From the NCBI RefSeq assembly GCF_003601985.1, contig NZ_QZXA01000017.1, positions 34,650 to 98,649 on the forward strand: a stretch of DNA of 64,000 bases, in the 5' to 3' direction. Positions within the stretch are counted from its first letter, which is position 1, and every line of letters begins with the position of its first letter. The DNA comes from Mesorhizobium jarvisii. Its GTDB lineage: Bacteria; Pseudomonadota; Alphaproteobacteria; Rhizobiales; Rhizobiaceae. The position numbers were made by a program, and so were the translations under genes. The notes under the pieces were generated by a model. The model searched no databases. It was not told the origin of the DNA and worked only from the letters and a program-made list of their open reading frames with translations. This document shows positions 35,281-42,916 of the stretch, piece by piece.

Positions 35281-35445
35281 AAATTATTCGCGGACCCGAT
35301 AAATATTGAAAAGTATTATTTCGCCTTGCCGTTTCGTGATATCCGAAGGCGGTCAAATAATTCAAAAAATTGAATTTTGCCGGTCGAGTGCCTATTTATC
35401 GGACAAGTTCATTTTCACGATTCCAGCACCAAGGAGATTTATGCG

Positions 35446-35700
35446 ATGGCCGACGGCAACCAGACGATCATGGAAAAAGCTGAAGCCCGCTTCGTCGACA
35501 AGCAGAAGAAGACGGCGGAGCGCAACAAGGCAACCGCCGAGTACATGTCCGAGGCGAAGGCCAGGGAGATCAAGACCGCAAAGCTCAGGACATTGCGCCT
35601 GGCCAAGGAAGAGGCAGACCGCGTCGCCGAAGCCCTGAACCCGACGCCGAAGAAGAAGCGGGCGACCAAGAAGGCCGCCGCAACGGAGGCAAAAACATGA
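35446..35700 (+). CDS. Small lysine/alanine-rich hypothetical protein
   Basis: An 84-residue, highly charged protein: helical MEKAEARFVDKQKKTAERNKATAEYMSEAKAREIKTAKLRTLRLAKEEADRVAEAL, then a KKKRATKKAAATEAK tail reminiscent of histone-H1-like or nucleic-acid-binding tails. It is likely one long helix. The ATG at 35446 overlaps nothing upstream; the stop overlaps the DUF1488 start (ATGA). Common in rhizobia as a pair with DUF1488, function unknown. It is divergent from groES. Confidence 0.8.
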   Translation: MADGNQTIMEKAEARFVDKQKKTAERNKATAEYMSEAKAREIKTAKLRTLRLAKEEADRVAEALNPTPKKKRATKKAAATEAKT

Positions 35701-35963
35701 GCCTGACCTTCCCCAACCGCAGCCGAAGCTATGACGAAGCCGGCAAGCGCATCCGCTTCGTCGGCCATGACGGGATGTTCCAGATTTCCTTCTCGGTCGC
35801 CGCCGATGCGATGACCAAGATCCAGCCGCGAACCAGCGCCGATGAAGCGGGCTACCTCGCAACGTTCGACACCGAGAGCAGCGTTATTCGCGATGTTGCG
35901 TCGAAGGCCTACGGCCGCACGCGCAAGAGCATGTATGTGCTGACATCAGACGACTTCGGCTGA
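35697..35963 (+). CDS. DUF1488 family protein
   Basis: An 88-residue protein beginning MSLTFPNRSRSYDEAGKRIRFVGHDGMFQISFSVAADAM and ending RKSMYVLTSDDFG, the DUF1488 pattern. Function unknown. It is translationally coupled to the preceding lysine-rich gene by the 4-base ATGA overlap, and its stop abuts the next convergent gene with no spacer. Confidence 0.87.
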   Translation: MSLTFPNRSRSYDEAGKRIRFVGHDGMFQISFSVAADAMTKIQPRTSADEAGYLATFDTESSVIRDVASKAYGRTRKSMYVLTSDDFG

Positions 35964-36188
35964 TCAGCCGAGGTCCATGTCCTCGATCATCGTCCGTATC
36001 TTCGCGGCTTTTTCGAAATGGTCGAGGCGGTGGGTCCTGATCCACCATTCCGCTGCTTCCATCAGCAGCTCGGGATCGTCATTCCTGTTGGCGAAAAACG
36101 CGTAGAACGACACGCCCACGGCAGGCCCTTTCTCGGAAATCTTGCGGTCGCAGACCTCCAGTATCTTTTGCCTCAGGCTCGCTCTCAC
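35964..36188 (-). CDS. Small conserved hypothetical protein (DUF6500-like)
   Basis: A 74-residue protein: MRASLRQKILEVCDRKISEKGPAVGVSFYAFFANRNDDPELLMEAAEWWIRTHRLDHFEKAAKIRTMIEDMDLG. It is probably all-helical. I recall a rhizobial family of this size (DUF6500), unverified. It starts 1 base after the convergent DUF1488 stop. Confidence 0.75.
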   Translation of the reverse strand: MRASLRQKILEVCDRKISEKGPAVGVSFYAFFANRNDDPELLMEAAEWWIRTHRLDHFEKAAKIRTMIEDMDLG

Positions 36189-36248
36189 GGGAATCCTCTT
36201 GGTTTTGGTGTTGCGGGCCTTGGTCCTGTGGGCCGGCGGCCGGAACGT

Positions 36249-36440
36249 TCAACCCTTGCGCTCCGCCCTCTCCCGGCGCCTGATGTCGCCGACATTCATC
36301 TGCACGACCATGTCCTCGGCCTCGCGCGGGCTCATGCCGACCATCACCTTTTGCCTGATCACGGCTGGCTGGCCAGTGAACACATCGACGATGGCCCAGC
36401 TCTGGGGCAGATCCATGCGCAGCGCGTAGCGGTTTGCCAT
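36249..36440 (-). CDS. Small hypothetical protein
   Basis: A 63-residue product: MANRYALRMDLPQSWAIVDVFTGQPAVIRQKVMVGMSPREAEDMVVQMNVGDIRRRERAERKG. The segment PREAEDMVVQMN looks helical and the C-terminus is basic. The open frame extends to 36494, but ATG 36440 gives the compact product. No family recognised; 61 bases separate it from the preceding small gene in the same direction, so a small operon is possible. Confidence 0.6.
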   Translation of the reverse strand: MANRYALRMDLPQSWAIVDVFTGQPAVIRQKVMVGMSPREAEDMVVQMNVGDIRRRERAERKG

Positions 36441-36445
36441 GATCC

Positions 36446-36736
36446 TCAGCCCTGCAACATGAAAAACACCGTACCCAGGACCAGAATCGTCCACGCGATC
36501 ACCGACAGCTTCAGCGCCATGCCGCCATGCGCGGCCACAACCTCCCGCAAGCGCGGCACGATGCCTGCCGAGGCGGCGGGCGCCGCCACGACGGCGACGG
36601 ATGGCTTGACGCCGAGTTTTCCAAAGACCGGCAGCGATGGCGGTTCACGCACGAAAATGACCTCGAATGTCGGGGAAGATCGGAGCGAGCAGGCTCGCGC
36701 TCCTGCCATAGCACTCTTTTCGCGAGCGCCCTGCAT
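36446..36736 (-). CDS. Possible small membrane protein
   Basis: A 96-codon frame whose last part is a clear membrane helix (MALKLSVIAWTILVLGTVFFMLQG). The upstream half (Ala/Val/Pro-rich) is unconvincing. The true start may be ATG 36520, giving 24 residues, or a GTG a few codons earlier next to GGGAGG. Stop lies 5 bases before the next gene start, which suggests one operon. Low confidence. Confidence 0.3.
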   Translation of the reverse strand: MQGAREKSAMAGARACSLRSSPTFEVIFVREPPSLPVFGKLGVKPSVAVVAAPAASAGIVPRLREVVAAHGGMALKLSVIAWTILVLGTVFFMLQG

Positions 36737-37240
36737 GCCAAATGCAGATGGGTGGTTTTAACGTCGGCCCTACATCTTCGTGGCCATGATCGTCGGATGC
36801 GACAATGGCCGCAACCGCGCAAATCGGCCGCGACAAGAGGTCGGGCACAGGGTCTCGGCGATAAGATTTTTGGAGGCCTCGCCTCGGGATCGAACCGAGG
36901 CTTCAGAGATTTGCCGTCTCCAGCGTAGCCGCTCCGCCACGAGGCCATTGCAACCGACCTAACGGGGAAATGCTTGCGGAAACGTTAAGTCCCACGGCTG
37001 TTCTGTCGGCACTTTGCAAAATGTCGCCTGGCGTCGCTCTTCGGCAGACTCTGTGCCCCGAAATCCCGAAGGTGCGAGCGGTGCCACTGGGAGGTGAGTA
37101 TCCAGGTTGCGCGGACAATAAATGACCGACACGCAGTGTGCCGTCAGGCGATTCAGAGCTTCAAATCACAGCCATATCTCTTTGTTCGCAAACAATTCCA
37201 AGGGGAAGCCATCCAGGCCTTCCCTGAAAAACTCAGGCCT
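36737..37240. other. Intergenic region holding a tRNA-like gene
   Basis: About 500 bases without protein genes that I can support. The tRNA-Cys-like sequence is at 36871-36946. The remainder (36947-37240) shows no hairpin, repeat or coding bias that I recognise. Confidence 0.5.
36871..36946 (-). tRNA. tRNA-Cys(GCA)-like gene with abnormal anticodon loop
   Basis: The minus strand folds as a 76-nt cloverleaf with encoded CCA. Acceptor GGCCTCG/CGAGGCC is followed by T73 and CCA, with U8, D stem GCG/CGC and GG in the D loop. Anticodon stem is GGAGA/TCTCT and T loop TTCGATC with stem CTCGG/CCGAG. The loop CGGCAAA puts GCA at 34-36, hence Cys, and U73 agrees. Oddities: position 33 is G, not the universally conserved U, and there is one extra base between T stem and acceptor. 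It may be a decaying or second tRNA-Cys copy. Confidence 0.6.
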
Positions 37241-38314
37241 TTACGCCGCAGCGCTGCGGCCTTTCCCGCCGGCCTCGGTCTTGAAGATGCGGAACGTGTT
37301 GCGCCCTGCCGCCTTTGCGGCGTAGAGCGCGGTGTCGGCCTGCGCGAACAGGTCGCAAGGCGCGCCTTGCCCGGCAAATGCAATGCCGACCGAGGCGCCC
37401 AGCCGCAGCGACTGGCCGCGGACCGCGACCGGCTTGCCCATCCTCTCGACGATCTCGCGCGCCACGCCGGAGACGGCAGCCCGGTCGAGATGCGAGCCAA
37501 GCAGCACCGCGAACTCGTCGCCGCCGACGCGCGCCACCAGATCTGCCTCGCCGCAGCCTTCGGCGAGGCGCTCGGCCGCCGCCTTCAGGCACTCGTCGCC
37601 GACGACATGGCCGAACGTGTCGTTGACCGCCTTGAAGCCGTCGAGATCGATCAGCAGCAGCGCGCCCAGTGGACGGCTGGCATCCACCTGCGCCAGCCGC
37701 GCCTGGAAGCGGGCGCGGTTGGCAAGCCCGGTCATGGCGTCGAATTCGGCGAGATAGCGCATCCGGTCCGACTGGATCTTTTCCTCGGTGATGTCCTGCT
37801 TCATGCCGAAGATGCGCACCGGCACGCCTTCCTCGCACTCCACGGTCGCGGTGATGCGGATCCATCGGCTGTGGCCGGCGAAGGTGGTGATCTCGGCGTC
37901 GAGGGTGAAGCCGCTGCGCTCGGCGATCGCGCGGCTGCGCAAACTGTCCAGCGCCTTGCGCGACTCCGCAGGATAGCACTTGATGATCTCCGAGCGGTCG
38001 AGTGCCGTGCCGCGAGGCAGGTCGAACAGGTCGTAGACCACATCGGTCCAGTGCAATTGTTCGCCGGGCAGGCTGCATTCCCACACGCCGATGCGCGCGG
38101 CGACCGAGGCGCGGTCGAAGATCTTGCGGCTGTGCGCCAGCGCAACCTCCTGGCCGGCGATCAGCGCCGCCTGCGCGGCGAGTTCGGCGTTGAGCTTGGA
38201 GATGTCGGCATCGCGGCGACGCTCGGCCCGACGCGCATCCTGCCCACCCTCCCCGTTTCGTGCCGAAGCGACGGGCCGCGCCGGACCTTTGGGATTGTAG
38301 GGTGTGTCGGACAT
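37241..38314 (-). CDS. PAS-GGDEF diguanylate cyclase
   Basis: A 357-residue soluble protein. A charged N-terminus with a short coiled coil (residues 30-65) leads to a PAS/PAC domain (residues 70-185: IGVWECSLPGEQLHWTDVVYDLFDLPRG ... IFGMKQDITEEK). The GGDEF domain starts FDAMTGLANRARFQARL and carries an intact VGGDEFAVLL active site. It should make cyclic di-GMP in response to a PAS ligand. No RxxD inhibitory site is obvious just before GGDEF. It is divergent from the LacI gene. Confidence 0.94.
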   Translation of the reverse strand: MSDTPYNPKGPARPVASARNGEGGQDARRAERRRDADISKLNAELAAQAALIAGQEVALAHSRKIFDRASVAARIGVWECSLPGEQLHWTDVVYDLFDLPRGTALDRSEIIKCYPAESRKALDSLRSRAIAERSGFTLDAEITTFAGHSRWIRITATVECEEGVPVRIFGMKQDITEEKIQSDRMRYLAEFDAMTGLANRARFQARLAQVDASRPLGALLLIDLDGFKAVNDTFGHVVGDECLKAAAERLAEGCGEADLVARVGGDEFAVLLGSHLDRAAVSGVAREIVERMGKPVAVRGQSLRLGASVGIAFAGQGAPCDLFAQADTALYAAKAAGRNTFRIFKTEAGGKGRSAAA

Positions 38315-38498
38315 TGCGGGGCTCTGCTGTCTTGGCGGACAGCCACCATGGCGCAGGAGCGATTAACACTTCGCTGACACTTCCGGAGCGGCAGCGGAAT
38401 CTCCGGCGAAAATCCGTCGATGCCAAGCTTGCGGTGAAGCGATCGCCGACGTCAACTTTCCCCTTGAACGATCCCCCGATCTGGCTTAGCCTCGACTT

Positions 38499-38514
38499 GA
38501 GAAAAGGTTTTTCC
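38499..38514. promoter_or_regulatory. Candidate LacI-family operator, distal
   Basis: GAGAAAAGGTTTTTCC is a near-palindrome of the LacI/GalR kind. The related 16-mer at 38567 lies 68 bases away (centre to centre), so a repressor dimer pair could loop the DNA. Confidence 0.55.
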
Positions 38515-38566
38515 AAACAGTTTCGATCGGGCTCGGCCATTGGCCGGGCCTTCTTCCGGCCTGTAA

Positions 38567-38582
38567 GAGAAAACCTTTTCCC
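38567..38582. promoter_or_regulatory. Candidate LacI-family operator, proximal
   Basis: GAGAAAACCTTTTCCC contains GAAAA-CC-TTTTC, a palindromic core typical of LacI-type sites. It ends 15 bases before the lacI-type start codon, suggesting autoregulation. Confidence 0.6.
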
Positions 38583-38597
38583 AACTAAGGATACTCG

Positions 38598-39641
38598 ATG
38601 GTATCGGACGATCAGCCTGTTCCGGTTTTCCCCAAGCCCGTCACCTTGCGTGACGTGGCGGCGCGGGCCGGCGTCAGCGTTGCCACCGCATCGAAGGCAC
38701 TCAACGACCAGGGGCGCATGACCGCCGAGACGCGCGAGCGCATCCGCGAGACGGCGCGCAGCCTGGGCTTCCGGCCCAACAGCCTGGCGCAGAGCTTGCT
38801 CAGGCGCCGCTCCTTCACCGTCGGCCTGCTCACCAACGATACTTATGGCCGCTTCTCGCTGCCGCTGATGTCGGGCATTTCGGACGCGCTCGTCGACAAT
38901 GGCGTCTCGGTTTTCCTGTGCAATGTCGAGGAGGACCCGCGGCTGGGCCAGCTGCATGTCGAGGCCATGCTCGACAAGCGCGTCGACGGCATCATCGCCA
39001 CGGGAAAACGCATCGACCGCCATCTGCCCGTCGATCTCGCCAATCTGCGCATCCCGGTGATCTATGCCTTCACCCAGCCCGATCCCGACGCCGTCGCCTT
39101 CGTCTCGGACGACGCCGGCGGCGCGCGGCTGGCGGTCGAACATTTCTACCGGCTCGGCCGCAGGCGCATCGCCCATGTCAGCGGACCGGCGAGCTTTGCC
39201 GTGGTGCACGCCCGCGCCCAGGCCTATCGCGACGTGCTCGCCGAAAACGGGCTGCCGGTCACCGATCCGCTGCTCGGCGCCTGGTCGGAAGCCTGGGGAC
39301 ATGAAGCGGTGGCGCACTTGTTCGACGGCAAAAGCGAACGGCCCGACGCCGTCTTTTGCGGCAACGACCAGATCGCGCGCGGTGTCATCGATGCCTTGCG
39401 CGAGCGCGGCCTCGACGTTCCCGGCGATGTCGGCGTCATCGGTTTCGACAATTGGGAGATCGTCGCCGAAGCGACGCGCCCGCCGCTGACCTCGGTCGAC
39501 ATGAACCTGGTCGCCCTCGGGCGCGAGGCCGGGCTGACCCTGCTTTCCCTGGTCGGCGGTCAGCCCGCCGCGCCGGGCATTCGAAAACTGCCGTGCCGGC
39601 TGGTGGTGCGTCAGTCCTGCGGCCGCTCACCGGACGGCTGA
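38598..39641 (+). CDS. LacI family transcriptional regulator
   Basis: A 347-residue repressor. The HTH is VTLRDVAARAGVSVATASKALNDQGRMTAETRERIRETARSLGFRPNSLAQSLLRRRSFTVGLL, including the hinge helix. The sugar-binding core follows (YAFTQPDPDAVAFVSDDAGGARLAVEHFYRLGRRRIAHVSG ... GDVGVIGFDNWEI). The ATG at 38598 follows AAGG. It lies directly before a sugar ABC importer and a GH127 gene, so it probably represses them until an arabinose-containing sugar is present. Two operator-like palindromes lie upstream. Confidence 0.95.
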   Translation: MVSDDQPVPVFPKPVTLRDVAARAGVSVATASKALNDQGRMTAETRERIRETARSLGFRPNSLAQSLLRRRSFTVGLLTNDTYGRFSLPLMSGISDALVDNGVSVFLCNVEEDPRLGQLHVEAMLDKRVDGIIATGKRIDRHLPVDLANLRIPVIYAFTQPDPDAVAFVSDDAGGARLAVEHFYRLGRRRIAHVSGPASFAVVHARAQAYRDVLAENGLPVTDPLLGAWSEAWGHEAVAHLFDGKSERPDAVFCGNDQIARGVIDALRERGLDVPGDVGVIGFDNWEIVAEATRPPLTSVDMNLVALGREAGLTLLSLVGGQPAAPGIRKLPCRLVVRQSCGRSPDG

Positions 39642-39706
39642 AAACGAAAGCGCCGCGTGACCGGCGCCAAGCCGCGCACAGCGGCCAACCCTTGGAGGAG
39701 GAAAAC

Positions 39707-40912
39707 ATGAGGAACCTGATTGCCAAACTGGCCCTGGCCACTGCCGTTCTCGGCAGCGGTCTCGGCACCGCCGCCGCCGACACCGCCAACATATGGGTGC
39801 GGGCCGACGGCTCGAATTTCATGCCGCGCATCGTCGACGCCTACAACAAGGCGCATAAGGACCAGATCAAGCTCGACATCATCCCCAATGCCGAGATCAT
39901 CCCGAAATATGGCGCCGCCGCCGCCGGCGGCACGGCGCCCGACGCGCTGTCGCTCGACCTCATCTACACCCCCTCCTTCGCCGCCGCCGGCCAGCTGGAG
40001 GACATCACCGACTGGGCCAAGTCCCTGCCCTATTTCGCCAGCCTGTCGCCGGCGCATGTCAAGACCGGCACCTACAAGGACCACATTTACGGCCTGCCCT
40101 TCTCGGCCGACGCCTCGGTGCTGATTTGGAACAAGAAGCTGTTCAAGCAGGCCGGCCTTGACCCTGAAAAAGGCCCCACCAACTGGGCCGATATCGCCGC
40201 CGACGCCGAGAAGGTCAATGCGCTCGGCGGCAACATCTTCACCTTCACGCCGCTGATCTGGGCCTCTGGTGGCGACATCCTGAGCACGGACGGCTCCAAC
40301 GCGACGCTGGACAGCCCGCAATTGCGCGGCGCCATCGATCTCTACCGCTCGATGGTCAAGAAGGATCTGGTGCCGGCAGGCGCGCAGACCGACACCGGCG
40401 CCAACTTCTTTGCCGCCTTCGCCGCCGGCAATATCGGCATCTCGCCCTCCGGCGCCTTCGCCATCGGTGCGCTCAACACCCAGTATCCCAATGTCGATTA
40501 CGGCGTCACCTTCCTGCCGGGCAAGGATGGCGGCTGGTCGTCCTTCGCCGGCGGCGACAATTTCGTCGTCACCAAGGGCACCAAGAAGCTCGCCGTGGTG
40601 AAGGAATTCCTGGATTTCGCCTATTCGCTGGAAGGCCAGACCATCCTCGCCAAATATGGCAGCCTGCCGGTGCGCGGCGACATCGCCAAGGATGCGCTGA
40701 AGGATCTCGATCCGCGCTACCAGATCGCCGCCGAGGCCATGGCCAAGGGCAAGACGCCTTATTCGGTGGTGTTCAACGATCTGATCAACTCCGCCAACGG
40801 CCCGTGGACGCAGATGATCAACGAGGTCTTCTTCGGCGACGATGTCGATGGCGCCATCGCCAACGCGCAGGAGACCATGCAGTCGATCATCGACCAGGCG
40901 CCGCAGAAGTAG
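39707..40912 (+). CDS. Carbohydrate ABC transporter, extracellular solute-binding protein (family 1)
   Basis: A 401-residue protein with signal peptide MRNLIAKLALATAVLGSGLGTAAA. It carries the cluster B/family 1 fold (NIWVRADGSNFMPRIVDAYNKAHKDQIKLDIIPNAEIIPKYGAAAAGGTAPDALSLDLIYTPSFAAAGQLEDITDWAK). It binds a sugar or oligosaccharide in the periplasm. The start follows GGAGGAGGAAAAC, a strong site. It comes 65 bases after lacI, followed at 195 bases by the permease genes. Confidence 0.94.
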   Translation: MRNLIAKLALATAVLGSGLGTAAADTANIWVRADGSNFMPRIVDAYNKAHKDQIKLDIIPNAEIIPKYGAAAAGGTAPDALSLDLIYTPSFAAAGQLEDITDWAKSLPYFASLSPAHVKTGTYKDHIYGLPFSADASVLIWNKKLFKQAGLDPEKGPTNWADIAADAEKVNALGGNIFTFTPLIWASGGDILSTDGSNATLDSPQLRGAIDLYRSMVKKDLVPAGAQTDTGANFFAAFAAGNIGISPSGAFAIGALNTQYPNVDYGVTFLPGKDGGWSSFAGGDNFVVTKGTKKLAVVKEFLDFAYSLEGQTILAKYGSLPVRGDIAKDALKDLDPRYQIAAEAMAKGKTPYSVVFNDLINSANGPWTQMINEVFFGDDVDGAIANAQETMQSIIDQAPQK

Positions 40913-40964
40913 CGGCCGCCTGCCGGCCGCCCGCCTTTCTCCCTGGGCGGGTGGCCGGCAATTC

Positions 40965-41074
40965 CTTACCCTCCCGTTGTGGGGAGGGTCGCTGCGAAGC
41001 AGCGGGGTGGGGGTCAGCGCCAGTCCCGCACCCAGACCTGCGGTCCGACCTCCCCACAAGGGGGAGGTAGGGCG
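40965..41074. repeat. Palindromic repeat between binding protein and permease genes
   Basis: ACCCTCCCGTTGTGGGGAGG (from 40968) and its imperfect inverse CCTCCCCACAAGGGGGAGG (about 41049-41067) flank a G-rich stretch with GCTGCGAAGCAGC hairpin. It sits inside the sugar transporter operon, in the 195-base gap before the first permease. Confidence 0.7.
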
Positions 41075-41107
41075 TCCAATTGGATCCGACGTAAGAACAG
41101 GCAAAGC

Positions 41108-42037
41108 ATGACCACCATCGCCGCAAGCACCGCCGCCCCGCCCCGCGCCCGAAAACTCGTCGGCGCCGGACGCCGGCAATGGATCGGCCTCATCTATGTC
41201 GCGCCGGCCGTGGCGCTGGTCATGGTGTTCTTCGTCATCCCGCTCGGCATGACGGCGTGGATGTCGCTGCACAACTGGCCGCTGATGGGCGAGCATGCCT
41301 TCATCGGCCTCGACAATTACTGGGCGATTCTGCGCGACACCAGGTTCTGGAATGCCCTGAAATTCACCGGCTACTACACGGTGATCGTCACCATCGCGAT
41401 CTTCGCCGTCGCCTTTCCCCTAGCGATCTTCATCGAAAAGCCGCGGCCGCTAACCAACCTCTACCGCACGTTCTTCTTCATGCCGGCGGTGGTTGGTTTC
41501 GCTTCGGCGAGCCTGCTCTGGTCATGGCTGCTCAACGTCGATTCCGGCCTGTTCAGCCCGGCCGCCTACGACCTCGGCCTCATCGACAGGAAGTTCAACC
41601 TGCTCGCCACCTTCCAGCCGGCCTTCTGGTCGATCATCGCCATGGTGGTGTGGAAGGTCGCCGGCTTCACCATGATCATCCTGATGACCGGCCTGCAATC
41701 GATCCCGCAGGACCTGCAGGAGGCCGCCGTGATCGACGGCGCCGGGCCGTTTGCGCGGTTCCGGGCGATCACGCTGCCGCTGATGCGCCGCACGCTGGCG
41801 CTGGCGCTGATCCTGTCGGTCGCGGGCTCGATCCTTGCCTTCGACCAGTTCTACATCATCCTGCGCGGCGGGCCGCGCAACCAGACGCTGACGGCGGTCT
41901 ACTGGATCTTCAACCAGTCCTTCGTGTCGTTCAAGCTGGGCTATGGCGCGGCACTCTCGATGGTGCTGCTGGTCATCCTGGTGGCGCTCAGCCTGATCCA
42001 GCTGTGGCTGCTGCGCAAGCCCGAGGGGCTCGACTGA
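41108..42037 (+). CDS. Sugar ABC transporter permease (MalF type)
   Basis: A 309-residue inner-membrane protein with six hydrophobic segments and the EAA loop EAAVIDGAGPFARFRAITLPLMRRTLAL. Start ATG 41108 (MTTIAASTAAPPRARK) precedes the first membrane helix; the frame upstream runs through the intergenic repeat and is not coding. It pairs with the next permease. Confidence 0.94.
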   Translation: MTTIAASTAAPPRARKLVGAGRRQWIGLIYVAPAVALVMVFFVIPLGMTAWMSLHNWPLMGEHAFIGLDNYWAILRDTRFWNALKFTGYYTVIVTIAIFAVAFPLAIFIEKPRPLTNLYRTFFFMPAVVGFASASLLWSWLLNVDSGLFSPAAYDLGLIDRKFNLLATFQPAFWSIIAMVVWKVAGFTMIILMTGLQSIPQDLQEAAVIDGAGPFARFRAITLPLMRRTLALALILSVAGSILAFDQFYIILRGGPRNQTLTAVYWIFNQSFVSFKLGYGAALSMVLLVILVALSLIQLWLLRKPEGLD

Positions 42038-42894
42038 TGGCGCAGGCTATTTCAGCCCGGGGCAAGTTTGCCGCCCGCCTCGCCAGGCACTCCACCGGCA
42101 TCATCGCCTCGGTGTTGTTCGTCGCGCCGATCGTGTGGACGGCGCTGTCGGCCTTCAAGCCGGCGGCCGAGGCGCGCCTGCCGCCGCTGCCGCCATGGCC
42201 GACCACGGGCTTCTCGCTGGAAAACTATGCCACGCTCAACTCCTTCGGCGACGGGCTCTGGGCCTCGGCGCAGAACAGCATCTATGTCTCGGTGATGACC
42301 GTCCTTTTGTCGGTCATCGTCAGCGTGCTGGCCGGCTACGGCTTTTCGCGCTTCCGCTTTCCGTTCAAGGACCTGTTCTTCGTCCTCATCCTGTCGACGA
42401 TCATGATCCCGTTCCAGTCGATCCTGACGCCGATCTTCCTGGTGCTGACCAAGCTTGGCCTGCACAACACGCTGACCGGCCTGGTCGGCGTCTATGTGAC
42501 ACTGCAATTGCCGTTTTCGATCTTCATGATGCGCAACGCCTTCGACGCCGTGCCGCGCGAGATCGAGGAGGCTGCGCGCATGGACGGCGCCGGCAACGCC
42601 ACCATGCTTTTGAAGGTGATGCTGCCGCTGGTCTGGCCGGGCGTCGTCACCATCGCGCTGTTCGCCTTCCTCGGCGCCTGGAACGAGTTCCTCGCCGCGC
42701 TGGTGCTGATGACCGCCCAGTCCAAATTCACGCTGCCGGTGATGATGACGGCACTGCAGTCGGGCCGCTTCGGCGCCATCGACTGGGGCGCCGTGCAGGC
42801 GGGCGTCACCGTGATGATGGTGCCGTGCCTCATCCTGTTCCTTGCTTTGCAGCGCTTCTACATCCGCGGCCTGATGGCCGGGGCCGTTAAATAG
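42037..42894 (+). CDS. Carbohydrate ABC transporter permease (MalG type)
   Basis: A 285-residue permease, second half of the channel, with EAA loop EAARMDGAGNATMLLKVMLPLVWPGVV. ATG shares one base with the previous stop (TGATG). No ATP-binding subunit gene follows; the next gene is the glycosidase, so the ATPase must come from elsewhere, for example a shared MsmK/UgpC-type protein. Confidence 0.94.
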   Translation: MAQAISARGKFAARLARHSTGIIASVLFVAPIVWTALSAFKPAAEARLPPLPPWPTTGFSLENYATLNSFGDGLWASAQNSIYVSVMTVLLSVIVSVLAGYGFSRFRFPFKDLFFVLILSTIMIPFQSILTPIFLVLTKLGLHNTLTGLVGVYVTLQLPFSIFMMRNAFDAVPREIEEAARMDGAGNATMLLKVMLPLVWPGVVTIALFAFLGAWNEFLAALVLMTAQSKFTLPVMMTALQSGRFGAIDWGAVQAGVTVMMVPCLILFLALQRFYIRGLMAGAVK

Positions 42895-42916
42895 ACAGAC
42901 TGAATGGAGTGAGTTC

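Noticed and set aside
35200..35365. N-terminal extension of GroES
   Set aside because: The frame is open but would translate through the CIRCE operator; GroES homology begins at 35200.
37233..39317. 694-codon minus-strand open frame
   Set aside because: Runs antisense through the LacI gene and out of frame through the PAS-GGDEF gene; composition is Arg/Gly/His-rich as expected of a shadow in high-G+C DNA.
39611..41296. 561-codon minus-strand open frame
   Set aside because: Antisense to the solute-binding protein and across a repeat; no family similarity.
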